From positions 1 to 11,328 of the forward strand of contig NZ_MUXV01000025.1 in the NCBI RefSeq assembly GCF_002014975.1: a DNA stretch of 11,328 nucleotides, given 5' to 3'. The first letter of the stretch is position 1. Each line of letters begins with the position of its first letter. The notes under the pieces were generated by a model. The model made no database searches and was not told the origin of the DNA. It saw only the letters and a list, made by a program, of their open reading frames with translations. Below are positions 1 through 7,241 of the stretch, piece after piece. This DNA comes from Moraxella bovis. Lineage in GTDB: Bacteria > Pseudomonadota > Gammaproteobacteria > Pseudomonadales > Moraxellaceae. The translations under genes were made by a program, and so were the position numbers.

Positions 1-54
1 TTAAGTTGAGAGTGGGGTATCCTTTTAAAATCATGTACCACAAGGGTCACAAGG

Positions 55-70
55 GCAAATTGCAATTTGC
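55..70. repeat. Perfect 16-bp palindrome
   Basis: GCAAATTGCAATTTGC is its own reverse complement. It lies just past the cold-shock gene terminator, next to a tandem 9-bp repeat (CACAAGGG at 39-46 and 48-55). Nothing coding is supported in 1-100. It could be an operator for a gene beyond the left edge or may have no function; no family is recognised. Confidence 0.5.
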
Positions 71-100
71 TACACGCTTTTCCAAAATACATTGCCAAAT

Positions 101-137
101 AACAAAAACAAAAAGCACCCAAATTACTTTGAGTGCT
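101..137 (-). terminator. Rho-independent terminator of the cold-shock gene
   Basis: On the minus strand a 10-bp stem (137-128 with 123-114, one G-U pair) closes a GTAA tetraloop, which fits the stable GNRA class. It is followed by TTTTGTTTTTG. It starts 19 bp after the cold-shock stop codon, so it should end that transcript. This is one of the cleanest intrinsic terminators in the window. Confidence 0.92.
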
Positions 138-156
138 TAGCCAATGATATTGGCAA

Positions 157-369
157 TTAGATTTTTTCAATCTCTTCGGCTTGTGGGCCTTTTTTGCCTT
201 CGCCTAGAATGAACGCCACTTTTTGACCTTCGGCTAAGGTTTTAAAACCAGAACCAGTAATGGCACTGTAATGGGCGAATACGTCTTGACCGCCTGTATC
301 TTGGGCGATAAAACCAAAACCTTTGGCTTCATTGAACCATTTAACAGTACCAGTAACTTTGTTTGACAT
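157..369 (-). CDS. Cold-shock protein, CspA family
   Basis: A 70-residue single cold-shock domain, the usual length for the CspA family. These proteins bind single-stranded RNA and DNA in the cytoplasm and act as RNA chaperones or transcription antiterminators. RNP1 is visible as KGFGFI (residues 16-21) and RNP2 as DVFAHY (29-34); WF at 11-12 and the aromatic surface residues are in place. The ATG start has an AAGGA ribosome site at 378-382, eight bases upstream. The gene is followed directly by a terminator and preceded by a long untranslated leader, as is typical of cold-inducible csp genes. The exact paralogue (cspA, cspC, cspD and so on) cannot be assigned from the sequence, so no symbol is given. 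Cold induction is an inference from the leader, not shown. Confidence 0.95.
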   Translation of the reverse strand: MSNKVTGTVKWFNEAKGFGFIAQDTGGQDVFAHYSAITGSGFKTLAEGQKVAFILGEGKKGPQAEEIEKI

Positions 370-615
370 GAGAGTTTTCCTTGAAAATGGGGAAATAATG
401 GCAAAATGCCGTGAAAATATTTATGTTGCCAAAACCGCAAAATAAGTTAAAGATACGACGCTTAAACTCTATATCAAACCGATAAGTTGCCTTAATGGTT
501 CAGTAATAAATCTAACATACGCCCTGATACCAGCACTCGTCCGCAAGTTATCAAAGTCGTTTTTTCGCACAAGGCGAACAAAACACAATCTATGGTACAT
601 AAATACCGTACAGCT
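370..615 (-). promoter_or_regulatory. Long 5' leader of the cold-shock mRNA
   Basis: No gene is supported here. If transcription starts near 609, the leader is about 240 nt. Cold-shock mRNAs of the CspA type often have leaders this long, which refold with temperature. One small hairpin is visible on the minus strand: TTCGC/GCGAA with a CTTGT loop (positions 579-565). I could not find a convincing match to the Escherichia coli cold box. A thermosensor role is inferred from gene identity and leader length only. Confidence 0.5.
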
Positions 616-624
616 AGTATAACA
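616..624 (-). promoter_or_regulatory. Extended -10 promoter for the cold-shock gene
   Basis: The minus strand reads TG-T-TATACT, an extended -10 element with a 5 of 6 match to TATAAT. There is no good -35 hexamer 17 bp upstream, which is compatible with extended -10 promoters. The predicted start near 609 lies downstream of the membrane-protein gene, so the cold-shock gene could be transcribed alone. Confidence 0.6.
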
Positions 625-649
625 AAGTTTTTATCAAAAAGGGGATTTA

Positions 650-669
650 TTTTTGTAATTTTACAAAAA
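650..669. repeat. AT-rich 9-bp inverted repeat over a stop codon
   Basis: TTTTTGTAA (650-658) and TTACAAAAA (661-669) are perfect inverted arms separated by two bases, and they span the TAA stop of the membrane-protein gene. The stem holds one G-C pair and has no following T-run on the minus strand, so it is a poor intrinsic terminator. It may slow RNA decay or mean nothing. Confidence 0.35.
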
Positions 670-1101
670 AGGCAAATCAGTGTAGGGCAAGGCAAGCATA
701 CTCACGCAAAGCACAGCAAAGACAAGGGCAAACGACTGCGTATAAGTTAGGTATTTGGTGGACAAGACGATGTCTTTGGGGTCGTCTGGCAAATCATCGC
801 CCATAAGACGCATACCAACAAACCAGCTCGTGAGCGAATACACACCATAAACCACAGGCACACAAATGAGTAAGCCCTGAAATTCCAAAAAATACAACGC
901 CACGCCCGAGATGATGAACCATGACGATGTCAAAATGCTGATGATAGCAAAGGCGGTACTTTGGGGAAGTTTGCCTTTGTTTTTTGTTACCCAAGCCGAT
1001 TCCACCCACGTCAACACCGCAATCACCAAACTTGCCAACACATATAAAATGGACAAATCAGAAAGGCTGTTTAAAAAATGTAGAAAGTTATGCGTTATCA
1101 T
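661..1101 (-). CDS. Small predicted four-helix membrane protein, unknown function
   Basis: A 146-residue hydrophobic protein that I do not recognise. Four membrane spans are visible, at about residues 17-35, 50-72, 76-97 and 119-140. A short basic stretch (TKNKGK, 39-44) follows span 1 and an acidic loop (GDDLPDDPKD, 101-110) precedes span 4. There is no signal-peptide cleavage site and no catalytic motif. The frame is open to a TTG at 1131, but that TTG overlaps the TATAAT of a near-consensus promoter and would lie upstream of the transcript start, so I chose the ATG at 1101. No strong ribosome site precedes this ATG; the mRNA leader would be only about 25 nt. It lies upstream of the cold-shock gene on the same strand with 291 bp between, so read-through is possible but the cold-shock gene appears to have its own promoter. 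Confidence 0.65.
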   Translation of the reverse strand: MITHNFLHFLNSLSDLSILYVLASLVIAVLTWVESAWVTKNKGKLPQSTAFAIISILTSSWFIISGVALYFLEFQGLLICVPVVYGVYSLTSWFVGMRLMGDDLPDDPKDIVLSTKYLTYTQSFALVFAVLCVSMLALPYTDLPFL

Positions 1102-1130
1102 GCGTGGGCTACAAATCAGATAAATGAGCA

Positions 1131-1159
1131 ATTATACCTTGATTGGGGCGTGGTGGCAA
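1131..1159 (-). promoter_or_regulatory. Near-consensus sigma-70 promoter for the membrane-protein gene
   Basis: TTGCCA (1159-1154, 5 of 6 to TTGACA), a 17-bp spacer, then a perfect TATAAT (1136-1131). The predicted start is near 1124. This is the strongest promoter match in the window and it fixes the downstream gene start at the ATG at 1101. Confidence 0.8.
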
Positions 1160-1181
1160 GGTGTGAATTTTATCAAATCTT

Positions 1182-1190
1182 TGGTATGAT
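1182..1190 (+). promoter_or_regulatory. Extended -10 promoter for the orphan membrane gene
   Basis: TG-G-TATGAT is an extended -10 with a 5 of 6 hexamer; the -35 region is poor. The start would be near 1197, giving a leader of about 20 nt. It is back to back with the minus-strand promoter at 1131-1159. Confidence 0.5.
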
Positions 1191-1216
1191 AGACCAAACC
1201 ACCACACACAACCCCC

Positions 1217-1843
1217 ATGAAACTGTCTTTATTATTGTATTTTATCATCAGTTTATTATTTGTCATTTCTTTTTTGCTCAATTGCTATGGTTATCAATTC
1301 GCAGGTTATTGGACAGAAAAAATCATCGCATGGATTTGGCTCATTCATACGGTATTTATCGTGATTTATCATTGGCAACATAAATTGACCAAAATCTATT
1401 TATCGGCATTAGGTGTTTTAGTGGTATTAAGTTTATTGCCCATGGGCATTGTATTTTTTGCTTTTTTAAATTTTATTGGGACATTTGGTGATTATCAAAG
1501 ACTATCTATCAATGATGATTATCGTTTGGAAATGACCCAACATCAACCCTTATCCATGCCCAGAGTTTATATTTATCAAAGGCAATACGTCATCTTTGAA
1601 AAAATCATCTCCCGCCCAATCTTTTATCATATCATTGAAAAAACCACAGGATTAGACAAACTGCAATTTGATGAAAGAACCATATCCATTCAACAAGCCA
1701 CGCTCATTCATCATGATAATCAAACGATTACCATTCGCTATCGCATTCATGATAAAGAAATGATAATGACTCATGATGATTGTTTTGCCCGCCAAAACCA
1801 CTCTTTGGATTGTGGCGGGCAAAAAACAACCGCCCAACTCTGA
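1217..1843 (+). CDS. Hypothetical membrane-anchored protein
   Basis: A 208-residue protein that I do not recognise. Three hydrophobic segments (about 3-22, 35-52 and 60-88) are followed by a hydrophilic domain of about 115 residues (95-208) rich in Tyr, Ile, His and Gln, probably mostly beta strand. Its side of the membrane cannot be told. The ATG is preceded by ACAACCCCC, with no Shine-Dalgarno match, so translation may be weak or effectively leaderless. The gene is clearly more AT-rich than the ilv genes beside it (one sampled 60-base line is 30 percent G+C, against 53 percent in ilvC), which hints at acquisition or weak selection. Its last codons contain a perfect inverted repeat (1783-1824) and overlap the ilvC terminator, and the stop codon lies in the terminator loop. 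The even open frame and the matching promoter support a real gene; function unknown. Confidence 0.65.
   Translation: MKLSLLLYFIISLLFVISFLLNCYGYQFAGYWTEKIIAWIWLIHTVFIVIYHWQHKLTKIYLSALGVLVVLSLLPMGIVFFAFLNFIGTFGDYQRLSINDDYRLEMTQHQPLSMPRVYIYQRQYVIFEKIISRPIFYHIIEKTTGLDKLQFDERTISIQQATLIHHDNQTITIRYRIHDKEMIMTHDDCFARQNHSLDCGGQKTTAQL
1783..1824. repeat. 11-bp perfect inverted repeat inside a gene end
   Basis: TTTTGCCCGCC (1783-1793) and GGCGGGCAAAA (1814-1824) are perfect inverted arms with a 20-bp spacer. T comes before and A after on both strands, so it is the wrong way round for an intrinsic terminator. The G+C-rich arms stand out in an AT-rich gene. The right arm shares its A-run with the U-tract of the ilvC terminator. 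Confidence 0.6.
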
Positions 1844-1859
1844 GCGAATCGGACGGCTG
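1821..1859 (-). terminator. Rho-independent terminator of the ilv operon
   Basis: On the minus strand, CAGCCGTCC (1859-1851) pairs with GGGCGGTTG (1835-1827) over nine pairs, two of them G-U, with a 15-nt loop and then TTTTTT (1826-1821). It begins 24 bp after the ilvC stop. The same stem on the plus strand has two A-C mismatches but is followed by TTTT, so it may also end the opposing orphan gene less efficiently. Confidence 0.8.
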
Positions 1860-1883
1860 TTTTGATTGACCATGAAAAGAAAA

Positions 1884-2960
<1,077 letters not shown>

Positions 2961-2964
2961 TTAT

Positions 2965-3350
2965 TTACCAAAGCAAATTCACATTAAACTCAGTTAATTT
3001 ACTGTCTTTGCTAATTAAAGTTAAATTTTCACTCATTGCTTGAGCAACAAGCATTCTATCAAAAGAGTCGGCATGGCTTTCTTGAAATTATCCTGCTAGG
3101 CGTGCGTGTTGTAATTTAATAGGCATTACTTCAAACTTATTTACCTACACCAATTTTTCAAAATCACGAATTACCAATTTTGCTTCATCCCATTTACCTT
3201 TATGGTATTTAATGCTCACCTCCCAAAGGTTAATAGGACTAACAAAAATGTGATTGTATGGACTAATAATGGTTTGCAAAGCAGTTTTTGACAAACTATC
3301 TTGCTGTGTCCACCACCAAACCGCGTGTGCGTATCCAACAAATATCTCAT
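2965..3350 (-). pseudogene. vapC-type PIN-domain toxin gene, inactivated
   Basis: The remnant starts at ATG 3350, which overlaps the antitoxin stop by four bases (ATGA), and reads MRYLLDTH. A 2-bp insertion in a CACA stretch (about 3326-3329) shifts the frame; the next frame continues AVWWWTQQDSLSK, then VSPINLWEVSIKYHKGKW. An in-frame TAG (3145-3147) and TAA (3088-3090) follow, yet the same frame carries on with DSFDRMLVAQAMSENLTLIS and ends at a TAA at 2965-2967. With the insertion removed the product is about 127 residues, normal for small PIN-domain RNase toxins related to VapC/Sll0205. All four acidic positions remain: D of LLDTH, E of LWEVS, D of DSFDR and D of SKDSK. The C-terminal half is nearly full length, so decay looks recent. 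The type II toxin call is firm at motif level; the RNA target is unknown. Confidence 0.88.
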
Positions 3351-3604
3351 AAACTAATGCCATATTTATCGGTTTTATCGCCATTCCACCAAGCCAATTC
3401 TTCTTCACTCATTGGCTCAAACCAAAAATCATCATCGGTATGAATGTTCAAATGAGCAAGCAAACCTGAGGTTTTTAACTTTGATGCAAATTGATGTAAG
3501 AGCGTTAAATACACCTGTTCGCCTTGCACAACAAGCTGTACTTTCTGCTCATTTTGAATATAAGTCTGCACCGCAAGTGGTAGGCTTGCCAATTCTACGA
3601 TCAT
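3347..3604 (-). CDS. Antitoxin-like protein paired with the broken vapC
   Basis: An intact 85-residue frame directly upstream of the vapC remnant, with the classic antitoxin-first order and a 4-base ATGA overlap. That arrangement is the main evidence for its role. The N-terminal part (MIVELASLPLAVQTYIQ, then KVQLVVQGEQVYLTLL) has the alternating strand/helix look of a small Phd/VapB-type DNA-binding domain. The C-terminal part is acidic and Trp-rich (DDDFWFEPMSEEELAWW) and would be the toxin-neutralising tail. I cannot name the antitoxin family with certainty. The start has only a weak GAGA ribosome site, and the gene begins 15 bp after the ABM gene stop, so it is probably read from the ilv transcript. 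Its G+C is lower than that of the ilv genes. With the toxin dead it may now have no function, or may cross-neutralise a relative elsewhere. Confidence 0.7.
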   Translation of the reverse strand: MIVELASLPLAVQTYIQNEQKVQLVVQGEQVYLTLLHQFASKLKTSGLLAHLNIHTDDDFWFEPMSEEELAWWNGDKTDKYGISL

Positions 3605-3619
3605 ATTTTTCTCGCAAAA

Positions 3620-3904
3620 TCAATCAACAACAATCAAAGGCTCATAATATCTCTGTACACCACAAGAAACACGCCCCCAATCCGACAAACGCACACGAGC
3701 TTGATGAAAGTCGAAGGCTTCTTTGTTCACAAATTCTTCATAAACCCAAAACTTATCGGCATCGCTGTTGTCTTGTGTGATTTGAAATATCAAACAACCA
3801 CTTTCTTGGCATGTTAAGTCAATGTGCTTTTTAAGTTCATCTAAAATAACTTGCCGATTGGTTTTAGGAATGATGATATGACCTTTTAAGACAACTTTTG
3901 CCAT
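3620..3904 (-). CDS. ABM-domain protein, putative quinol monooxygenase
   Basis: 94 residues from ATG 3904. It looks like a stand-alone antibiotic-biosynthesis-monooxygenase (ABM) domain, the dimeric ferredoxin-like fold of YgiN and similar proteins. Support comes from the pattern: strand (AKVVLKGHIIIP), helix (VILDELKKHIDLTCQESGCL), strand (FQITQDN), FWVYEEFVNKEAFDFHQ, and a closing strand ending RYYEPL. ABM proteins are cofactor-free oxygenases or binding proteins; the substrate here cannot be told. The ATG overlaps the ilvH stop by one base (TGATG), so translation is coupled; a GTG one codon earlier is an alternative start. I saw no separate promoter or ribosome site. It has no known step in branched-chain synthesis, so it is probably a passenger in the operon. 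Confidence 0.75.
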   Translation of the reverse strand: MAKVVLKGHIIIPKTNRQVILDELKKHIDLTCQESGCLIFQITQDNSDADKFWVYEEFVNKEAFDFHQARVRLSDWGRVSCGVQRYYEPLIVVD

Positions 3905-4416
3905 CACAAAGAAAGCGTCCGCTCGCCCCTTGCAATACCAATCACGCCAGAGCGTACCACTTCTAGGATTTTATCTCGTCCGATGACTTCAATAAAGCCA
4001 TCTAACTTGCCTGCGTCCCCTGTGATAAGAATGGTGTAAAGGTTTGCCGATACATCCACGATTTGGGCTCGGAATATGTCTGCCGTGCGGTGCACTTCTT
4101 CACGGTATGCTCCTGTCGCTCGCACCTTGATAAGCATCAGCTCACGCTCAATCTGACTACCGCCAGAGACTTCGGACAGATTTTGGACTTTGACCACTTC
4201 AATGAGTTTATGAAGTTGTTTGGTAATCTGCTCAATCTTATCGGCGGTCGTAATCGTGGTCAGGGTAAGCCGTGATAATGTCGGGTCTTCGGTAGCGGCA
4301 ACGTTTAGCGTATCAATGTTGTAGCCACGCTGACTAAACAGCCCCACCACACGAGACAGCGAGCCTGCTTCGTTTTCCATAAGTACCGAAATCAAGTGTT
4401 TTTGTAACTGTGCCAT
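3904..4416 (-). CDS. ilvH: Acetolactate synthase small (regulatory) subunit
   Basis: 170 residues from ATG 4416 (ilvN in some annotations). It is the regulatory subunit that activates the IlvI catalytic subunit and gives valine feedback inhibition. The N-terminal ACT domain (about 5-79) holds the ENEAGSLSRVVGLFSQRGYN block. N15, G18 and N33 match the residues that bind valine in Escherichia coli IlvH (N11, G14, N29), so feedback control is probably intact. The C-terminal half (about 90-165) is the usual ACT-like domain ending in RSGVIGIARGER. Its ATG overlaps the ilvI stop by one base (TAATG) and has a strong GGGGAG ribosome site eight bases before it, which is why I prefer it to the upstream in-frame start at 4443. 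The length suits the AHAS III type (163 in E. coli). Confidence 0.97.
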   Translation of the reverse strand: MAQLQKHLISVLMENEAGSLSRVVGLFSQRGYNIDTLNVAATEDPTLSRLTLTTITTADKIEQITKQLHKLIEVVKVQNLSEVSGGSQIERELMLIKVRATGAYREEVHRTADIFRAQIVDVSANLYTILITGDAGKLDGFIEVIGRDKILEVVRSGVIGIARGERTLSL

Positions 4417-6248
4417 TAGGTACGCTCCCCTTTTGATAACCACATATCACGCATGGACTGCCCTGCCACTTGCATGGGATAGACGTGCTCACTTCTGTCC
4501 ACATACACATCAATAAATACCAAACCGTCCATTTCTAGGGCTTCTTTTAGCTCCTCCTCCATAGTAGCAGGACTCGTAATTTTTACGCCTTTATGCCCAT
4601 AGCTTTCGGCAAGTTTGACAAAATCAGGCAACGATTTCATATAACTTTGAGCATGGCGACCTTCGTACAGCATATCTTGCCATTGTTTTACCATACCAAG
4701 TTGGGCGTTGTTTAAATTTAAAATCTTAACAGGCAAATTATACTGCAAGCACGTTGATAGCTCTTGGATATTCATCTGAATGGAGCCTTCGCCTGTGATA
4801 CAGACGACCGTTTTTTCGGGATAGGCAAGTTTTGCTGCCATGGCATAAGGCAAGCCCACACCCATGGTGCCAAGTCCGCCAGAGTTTAGCCATTGGCGTG
4901 GCTTGTCATATTTATAATAAAGGGCTGCGAACATTTGGTGCTGACCGACATCGGAGGTAATCATTGCTTTACCGTCTGTCAATTTACACAGCGTTTCAAC
5001 AACACGTTGGGGCATGATCGCATGAACATCGGCGTCCGTGTCATCGCCATAACGCAGACCATGACGCTTACGCCATTCGCCTATTTGCGTCCACCAGTCG
5101 GCAAGGGCGTGCTCGTCTAGGCGTTTGTCGCTAGATTTGACAATGCTTACCATTTCGGTCAAGACAGGCTTGACATCGCCCACAATAGGGATATGAGCGT
5201 TAATGGTTTTTGAGATAGACGTTGGGTCAATGTCAATGTGGATAATGGTAGCGTTTGGGCAGAATTTTTTGACGTTGTTGGTAACACGGTCATCAAACCT
5301 TGCTCCCACCGCCAAAATAACGTCCGCATGGTGCATGGTCATATTGGCTTCATAAGTGCCGTGCATGCCAAGCATACCGACAAATTGCTCGCTCGTGGCA
5401 GGATATGCCCCTAGTCCCATGAGCGTGTTGGTAACGGGCAAATTTAACAAATTGGCAAGTTCACGAAGCTCATCGCTGGCATTACCTTGCACCACGCCAC
5501 CGCCAGAGTAGAGTACAGGGCGTTTGGCAGACAGTAACACGTCTAGGGCTTTTTTGATTTGACCGCCATGTCCTTTTGATGTTGGCTGATAAGAGCGAAT
5601 GTGAATCTCGCTTGGCATAAAATAGTCAAATTTATCGGCAGGGTTCGTCATGTCCTTTGGAATGTCCACCACCACAGGGCCAGGTCTGCCTGAGCTTGCG
5701 ATAAAAAAGGCTTTTTTGATAATCGTGGGAATCTCGGCAGGGTTACGCACAACAAAGCTGTGCTTGACCACAGGGCGAGACACGCCAATCATGTCGCATT
5801 CTTGAAAGGCATCATCGCCAATCAGCGTGCTTGGCACTTGCCCTGCCAATACCACCATAGGAATGGAGTCCATGAACGCTGTGGCAATGGCGGTTACGGT
5901 GTTGGTAACGCCCGGCCCTGACGTGGCTAGCACCACACCTGTACGTCCTGTAACACGGCTATAAGCGTCAGCCATGTGTCCTGCCGCTTGCTCGTGGCGA
6001 ACTAGGATATGCTCAATTTTGTCTTGCTTAAATAGGGCATCATAGATATGTAGCACCGCCCCGCCAGGATAGCCAAAGATATGGGTCACACCTTCATCAA
6101 CTAAGGCTTGCACAAGCAGTTCTGCCCCGCTCATGGCAACGGTTTCGCCACGGGCAAGTTTGGCTTGATTTTCATGGAAATGTTTGGCAACGTCTGCCGT
6201 CTGAGTATGCCCCGTCATGTTGGGGACTTGGGTGGTTTGCTCTGTCAT
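4416..6248 (-). CDS. ilvI: Acetolactate synthase large (catalytic) subunit
   Basis: 610 residues from ATG 6248 (ilvB in some annotations). It is the ThDP, Mg and FAD enzyme that joins pyruvate to pyruvate or 2-oxobutyrate, the first common step of branched-chain synthesis. It has the three expected domains: PYR (about 38-205, with GYPGG 59-63 and catalytic Glu86 in RHEQ), a central FAD-type domain, and the PP domain. The ThDP-Mg motif reads GEGS (486-489) through to LNN (512-514). Glu replaces the usual Asp of GDG; from memory this also occurs in Pseudomonas AHAS, so it is not read as a defect. About 36 residues precede the E. coli start (MSGAELL here at 39). I chose ATG 6248 because AAGGA lies five bases upstream; the frame extends to a TTG at 6305 with no ribosome site. 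First gene of the operon. Confidence 0.97.
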   Translation of the reverse strand: MTEQTTQVPNMTGHTQTADVAKHFHENQAKLARGETVAMSGAELLVQALVDEGVTHIFGYPGGAVLHIYDALFKQDKIEHILVRHEQAAGHMADAYSRVTGRTGVVLATSGPGVTNTVTAIATAFMDSIPMVVLAGQVPSTLIGDDAFQECDMIGVSRPVVKHSFVVRNPAEIPTIIKKAFFIASSGRPGPVVVDIPKDMTNPADKFDYFMPSEIHIRSYQPTSKGHGGQIKKALDVLLSAKRPVLYSGGGVVQGNASDELRELANLLNLPVTNTLMGLGAYPATSEQFVGMLGMHGTYEANMTMHHADVILAVGARFDDRVTNNVKKFCPNATIIHIDIDPTSISKTINAHIPIVGDVKPVLTEMVSIVKSSDKRLDEHALADWWTQIGEWRKRHGLRYGDDTDADVHAIMPQRVVETLCKLTDGKAMITSDVGQHQMFAALYYKYDKPRQWLNSGGLGTMGVGLPYAMAAKLAYPEKTVVCITGEGSIQMNIQELSTCLQYNLPVKILNLNNAQLGMVKQWQDMLYEGRHAQSYMKSLPDFVKLAESYGHKGVKITSPATMEEELKEALEMDGLVFIDVYVDRSEHVYPMQVAGQSMRDMWLSKGERT

Positions 6249-6448
6249 ATCAATCCTTTTCCCAAATGGGGTGAAACAAAACAACTTACCAAAGACGTGG
6301 TACAAGGACTGACAAAAAGATGAAAATATCGTCTTGCAGACCGGTAAGTCTTGGGCAATGTTAAGTCGGTATGAATAAACGGTAATTTATTCGCTTGGGC
6401 TTAACAAACGTCTTTTTTGATATAAAAAACGCTGACTTATATAACTAA
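6249..6448 (-). promoter_or_regulatory. 5' leader of the ilv operon
   Basis: No gene is supported here. If transcription starts near 6440, the leader is about 190 nt. It holds the dyad at 6359-6406 and a repeated pattern on the minus strand: GCCCAAG followed by TTACCG, at 6400-6380 and again at 6356-6342. I looked for a short leader peptide rich in Val, Leu and Ile codons with an ATG and for a terminator with a T-run, and found neither, so classical ilv attenuation is not supported. Confidence 0.45.
6359..6406. repeat. Two-tier symmetric dyad in the ilv leader
   Basis: Outer arms TGTTAAG (6359-6365) and CTTAACA (6400-6406) and inner arms GAATAAA (6373-6379) and TTTATTC (6386-6392) are perfect 7-bp inverted pairs, separated by 7-nt internal loops on both sides and closed by a 6-nt loop. 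The whole is symmetric about 6382.5. It lies in the predicted transcribed leader of ilvI, 110 bp or more before the start codon. It has no T-run after it, so it is not a terminator. It could be an RNA structure or a dimeric-regulator operator. Confidence 0.6.
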
Positions 6449-6477
6449 TTTTTATAAGTTAAAAAAACTTTTGACAA
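6449..6477 (-). promoter_or_regulatory. Candidate ilvI promoter
   Basis: TTGTCA (6477-6472, 5 of 6) with a 17-bp spacer to TAAAAA (6454-6449, 4 of 6); TATAAA at 6456-6451 is a better hexamer but only 15 bp away. The -35 overlaps the plus-strand -35 at 6471-6476. TATAAG at 6441-6436 is another possible -10 without a good -35. Confidence 0.4.
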
Positions 6478-6499
6478 ATTTAGTTATTAAAACTAAGAT
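6471..6499 (+). promoter_or_regulatory. Promoter toward the DUF4124 gene
   Basis: A perfect TTGACA (6471-6476), a 17-bp spacer and TAAGAT (6494-6499, 4 of 6). The start would be near 6506, leaving a leader of about 210 nt of very AT-rich DNA (6507-6715) in which I see no gene or clear structure. A closer unrecognised promoter cannot be excluded. AACTAA occurs at 6443-6448 and 6491-6496, and inverted at 6480-6485. Confidence 0.6.
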
Positions 6500-6715
6500 T
6501 TTGCTATCTTACCCTAAAATTTCGCTTTTGCCAATACTTTTTTAAAGATTATTGTTAATTTTTTCAAATCACGCCAAATTTTGCCAAAAAGCGACAAATA
6601 CCGCATTTATTTGCCTAATCGGTCTTGATTTTATCGTGGTTTTGTTGCAATATTAGCATTATTTTTTGCCGACTGTGGAGATGTGTTTGACATCATCCAA
6701 CATTAAGGACTTTTC

Positions 6716-7180
6716 ATGAAAATTCATACTTTAACTGCCCTACTTAGCATTGCCACTTTTGGTATTACCGCCAACGCCAACACCACCACGGTTTACAAAA
6801 GCGTGGGTAAACATGGCGAAGTACGCTATAGCCAAATGCAACCCAAAGACACCCAAAACTTTCAAATATTAGAGATGCGTAGCGATGGACGCACCGCTGA
6901 CGCAGGACAACTGGCACAACAGCCTGCCACGCCTGCCCCTGCTCCAACGTCAGAAGCTCAGCGTATTGCCGACTTAGAACAGCAAAATAAAGCTCTACAA
7001 AACCAAGAGCTTGCCAATCGCTGTCAATCACTGCGTACTAACTTTGCCAACCTAACCATTGGTGGGCGTATCTTTGAAACCAACGCTCAAGGCGAAAAAG
7101 TCTATCTTAACGACCAAGAGATTAGTTCACGTCGTCAACGCCATCAACAGATGATTGACCAATACTGTCAAGGCGTCTAA
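6716..7180 (+). CDS. Secreted DUF4124-type protein
   Basis: 154 residues with a signal peptide (basic start MKIH, hydrophobic core to about 18, cleavage likely after ANA at 22), so probably periplasmic. Residues 23-45 read TTTVYKSVGKHGEVRYSQMQP, the Y-K-x-G-x-x-x-Y-S pattern of the N-terminal DUF4124 domain. A Pro/Ala-rich linker (about 69-79) leads to a short Gln/Leu-rich coiled coil (about 80-101). Two cysteines, at about 103 and 150, could form a disulphide. The role of DUF4124 proteins is not established and I infer none. The start has AAGGA at 6705-6709, six bases upstream. The gene has its own promoter and terminator and is monocistronic, convergent with rpoN. Confidence 0.8.
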   Translation: MKIHTLTALLSIATFGITANANTTTVYKSVGKHGEVRYSQMQPKDTQNFQILEMRSDGRTADAGQLAQQPATPAPAPTSEAQRIADLEQQNKALQNQELANRCQSLRTNFANLTIGGRIFETNAQGEKVYLNDQEISSRRQRHQQMIDQYCQGV

Positions 7181-7202
7181 CTCTTTCATGTCACCCTATA
7201 CC

Positions 7203-7239
7203 AAACCCTACCACCATCAAGTTGTAGGGTTTATTTTTT
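7203..7239 (+). terminator. Rho-independent terminator of the DUF4124 gene
   Basis: AAACCCTAC (7203-7211) pairs perfectly with GTAGGGTTT (7224-7232) around a 12-nt loop, followed by ATTTTTT. It starts 22 bp after the stop. On the minus strand the hairpin is not followed by a T-run, so it would serve rpoN poorly. Confidence 0.9.
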
Positions 7240-7241
7240 AC

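Noticed and set aside
1..34. A short minus-strand frame from ATG 34 running off the left edge (MILKGYPTLNL)
   Set aside because: Eleven codons without a clear ribosome site are too few to support a gene.
486..552. Inverted GATAAGTTGC/GCAAGTTATC pair in the cold-shock leader
   Set aside because: The arms mismatch at central positions and are too far apart to claim a structure.
492..695. Open frame of 67 codons in the cold-shock leader
   Set aside because: No ribosome site, Cys-rich unlikely composition, and it overlaps the predicted promoter and leader; probably chance.
1783..1824. The 11-bp inverted repeat as a terminator
   Set aside because: On both strands T precedes and A follows the stem, the reverse of what an intrinsic terminator needs; the stem next to it (1821-1859) does fit.
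3320..3350. Programmed frameshifting of vapC
   Set aside because: The shift is a 2-bp CACA gain without a slippery heptamer, and two further in-frame stops downstream make a functional product impossible.
3145..3408. The 87-residue open frame taken as a gene of its own
   Set aside because: It is the middle of the broken vapC: its first residues are out-of-frame antitoxin sequence and its stop is a nonsense mutation, since PIN-domain sequence continues past it.
4782..4793. GEG in place of GDG in the ThDP motif of IlvI as a defect
   Set aside because: Glu at this position is, to my knowledge, found in functional Pseudomonas-type AHAS, and every other motif is intact.
6249..6360. An ilv leader peptide and attenuator
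   Set aside because: No ATG-started short frame rich in Val, Leu and Ile codons and no terminator hairpin with a T-run was found; the frame opening at a TTG near 6305 has no ribosome site.
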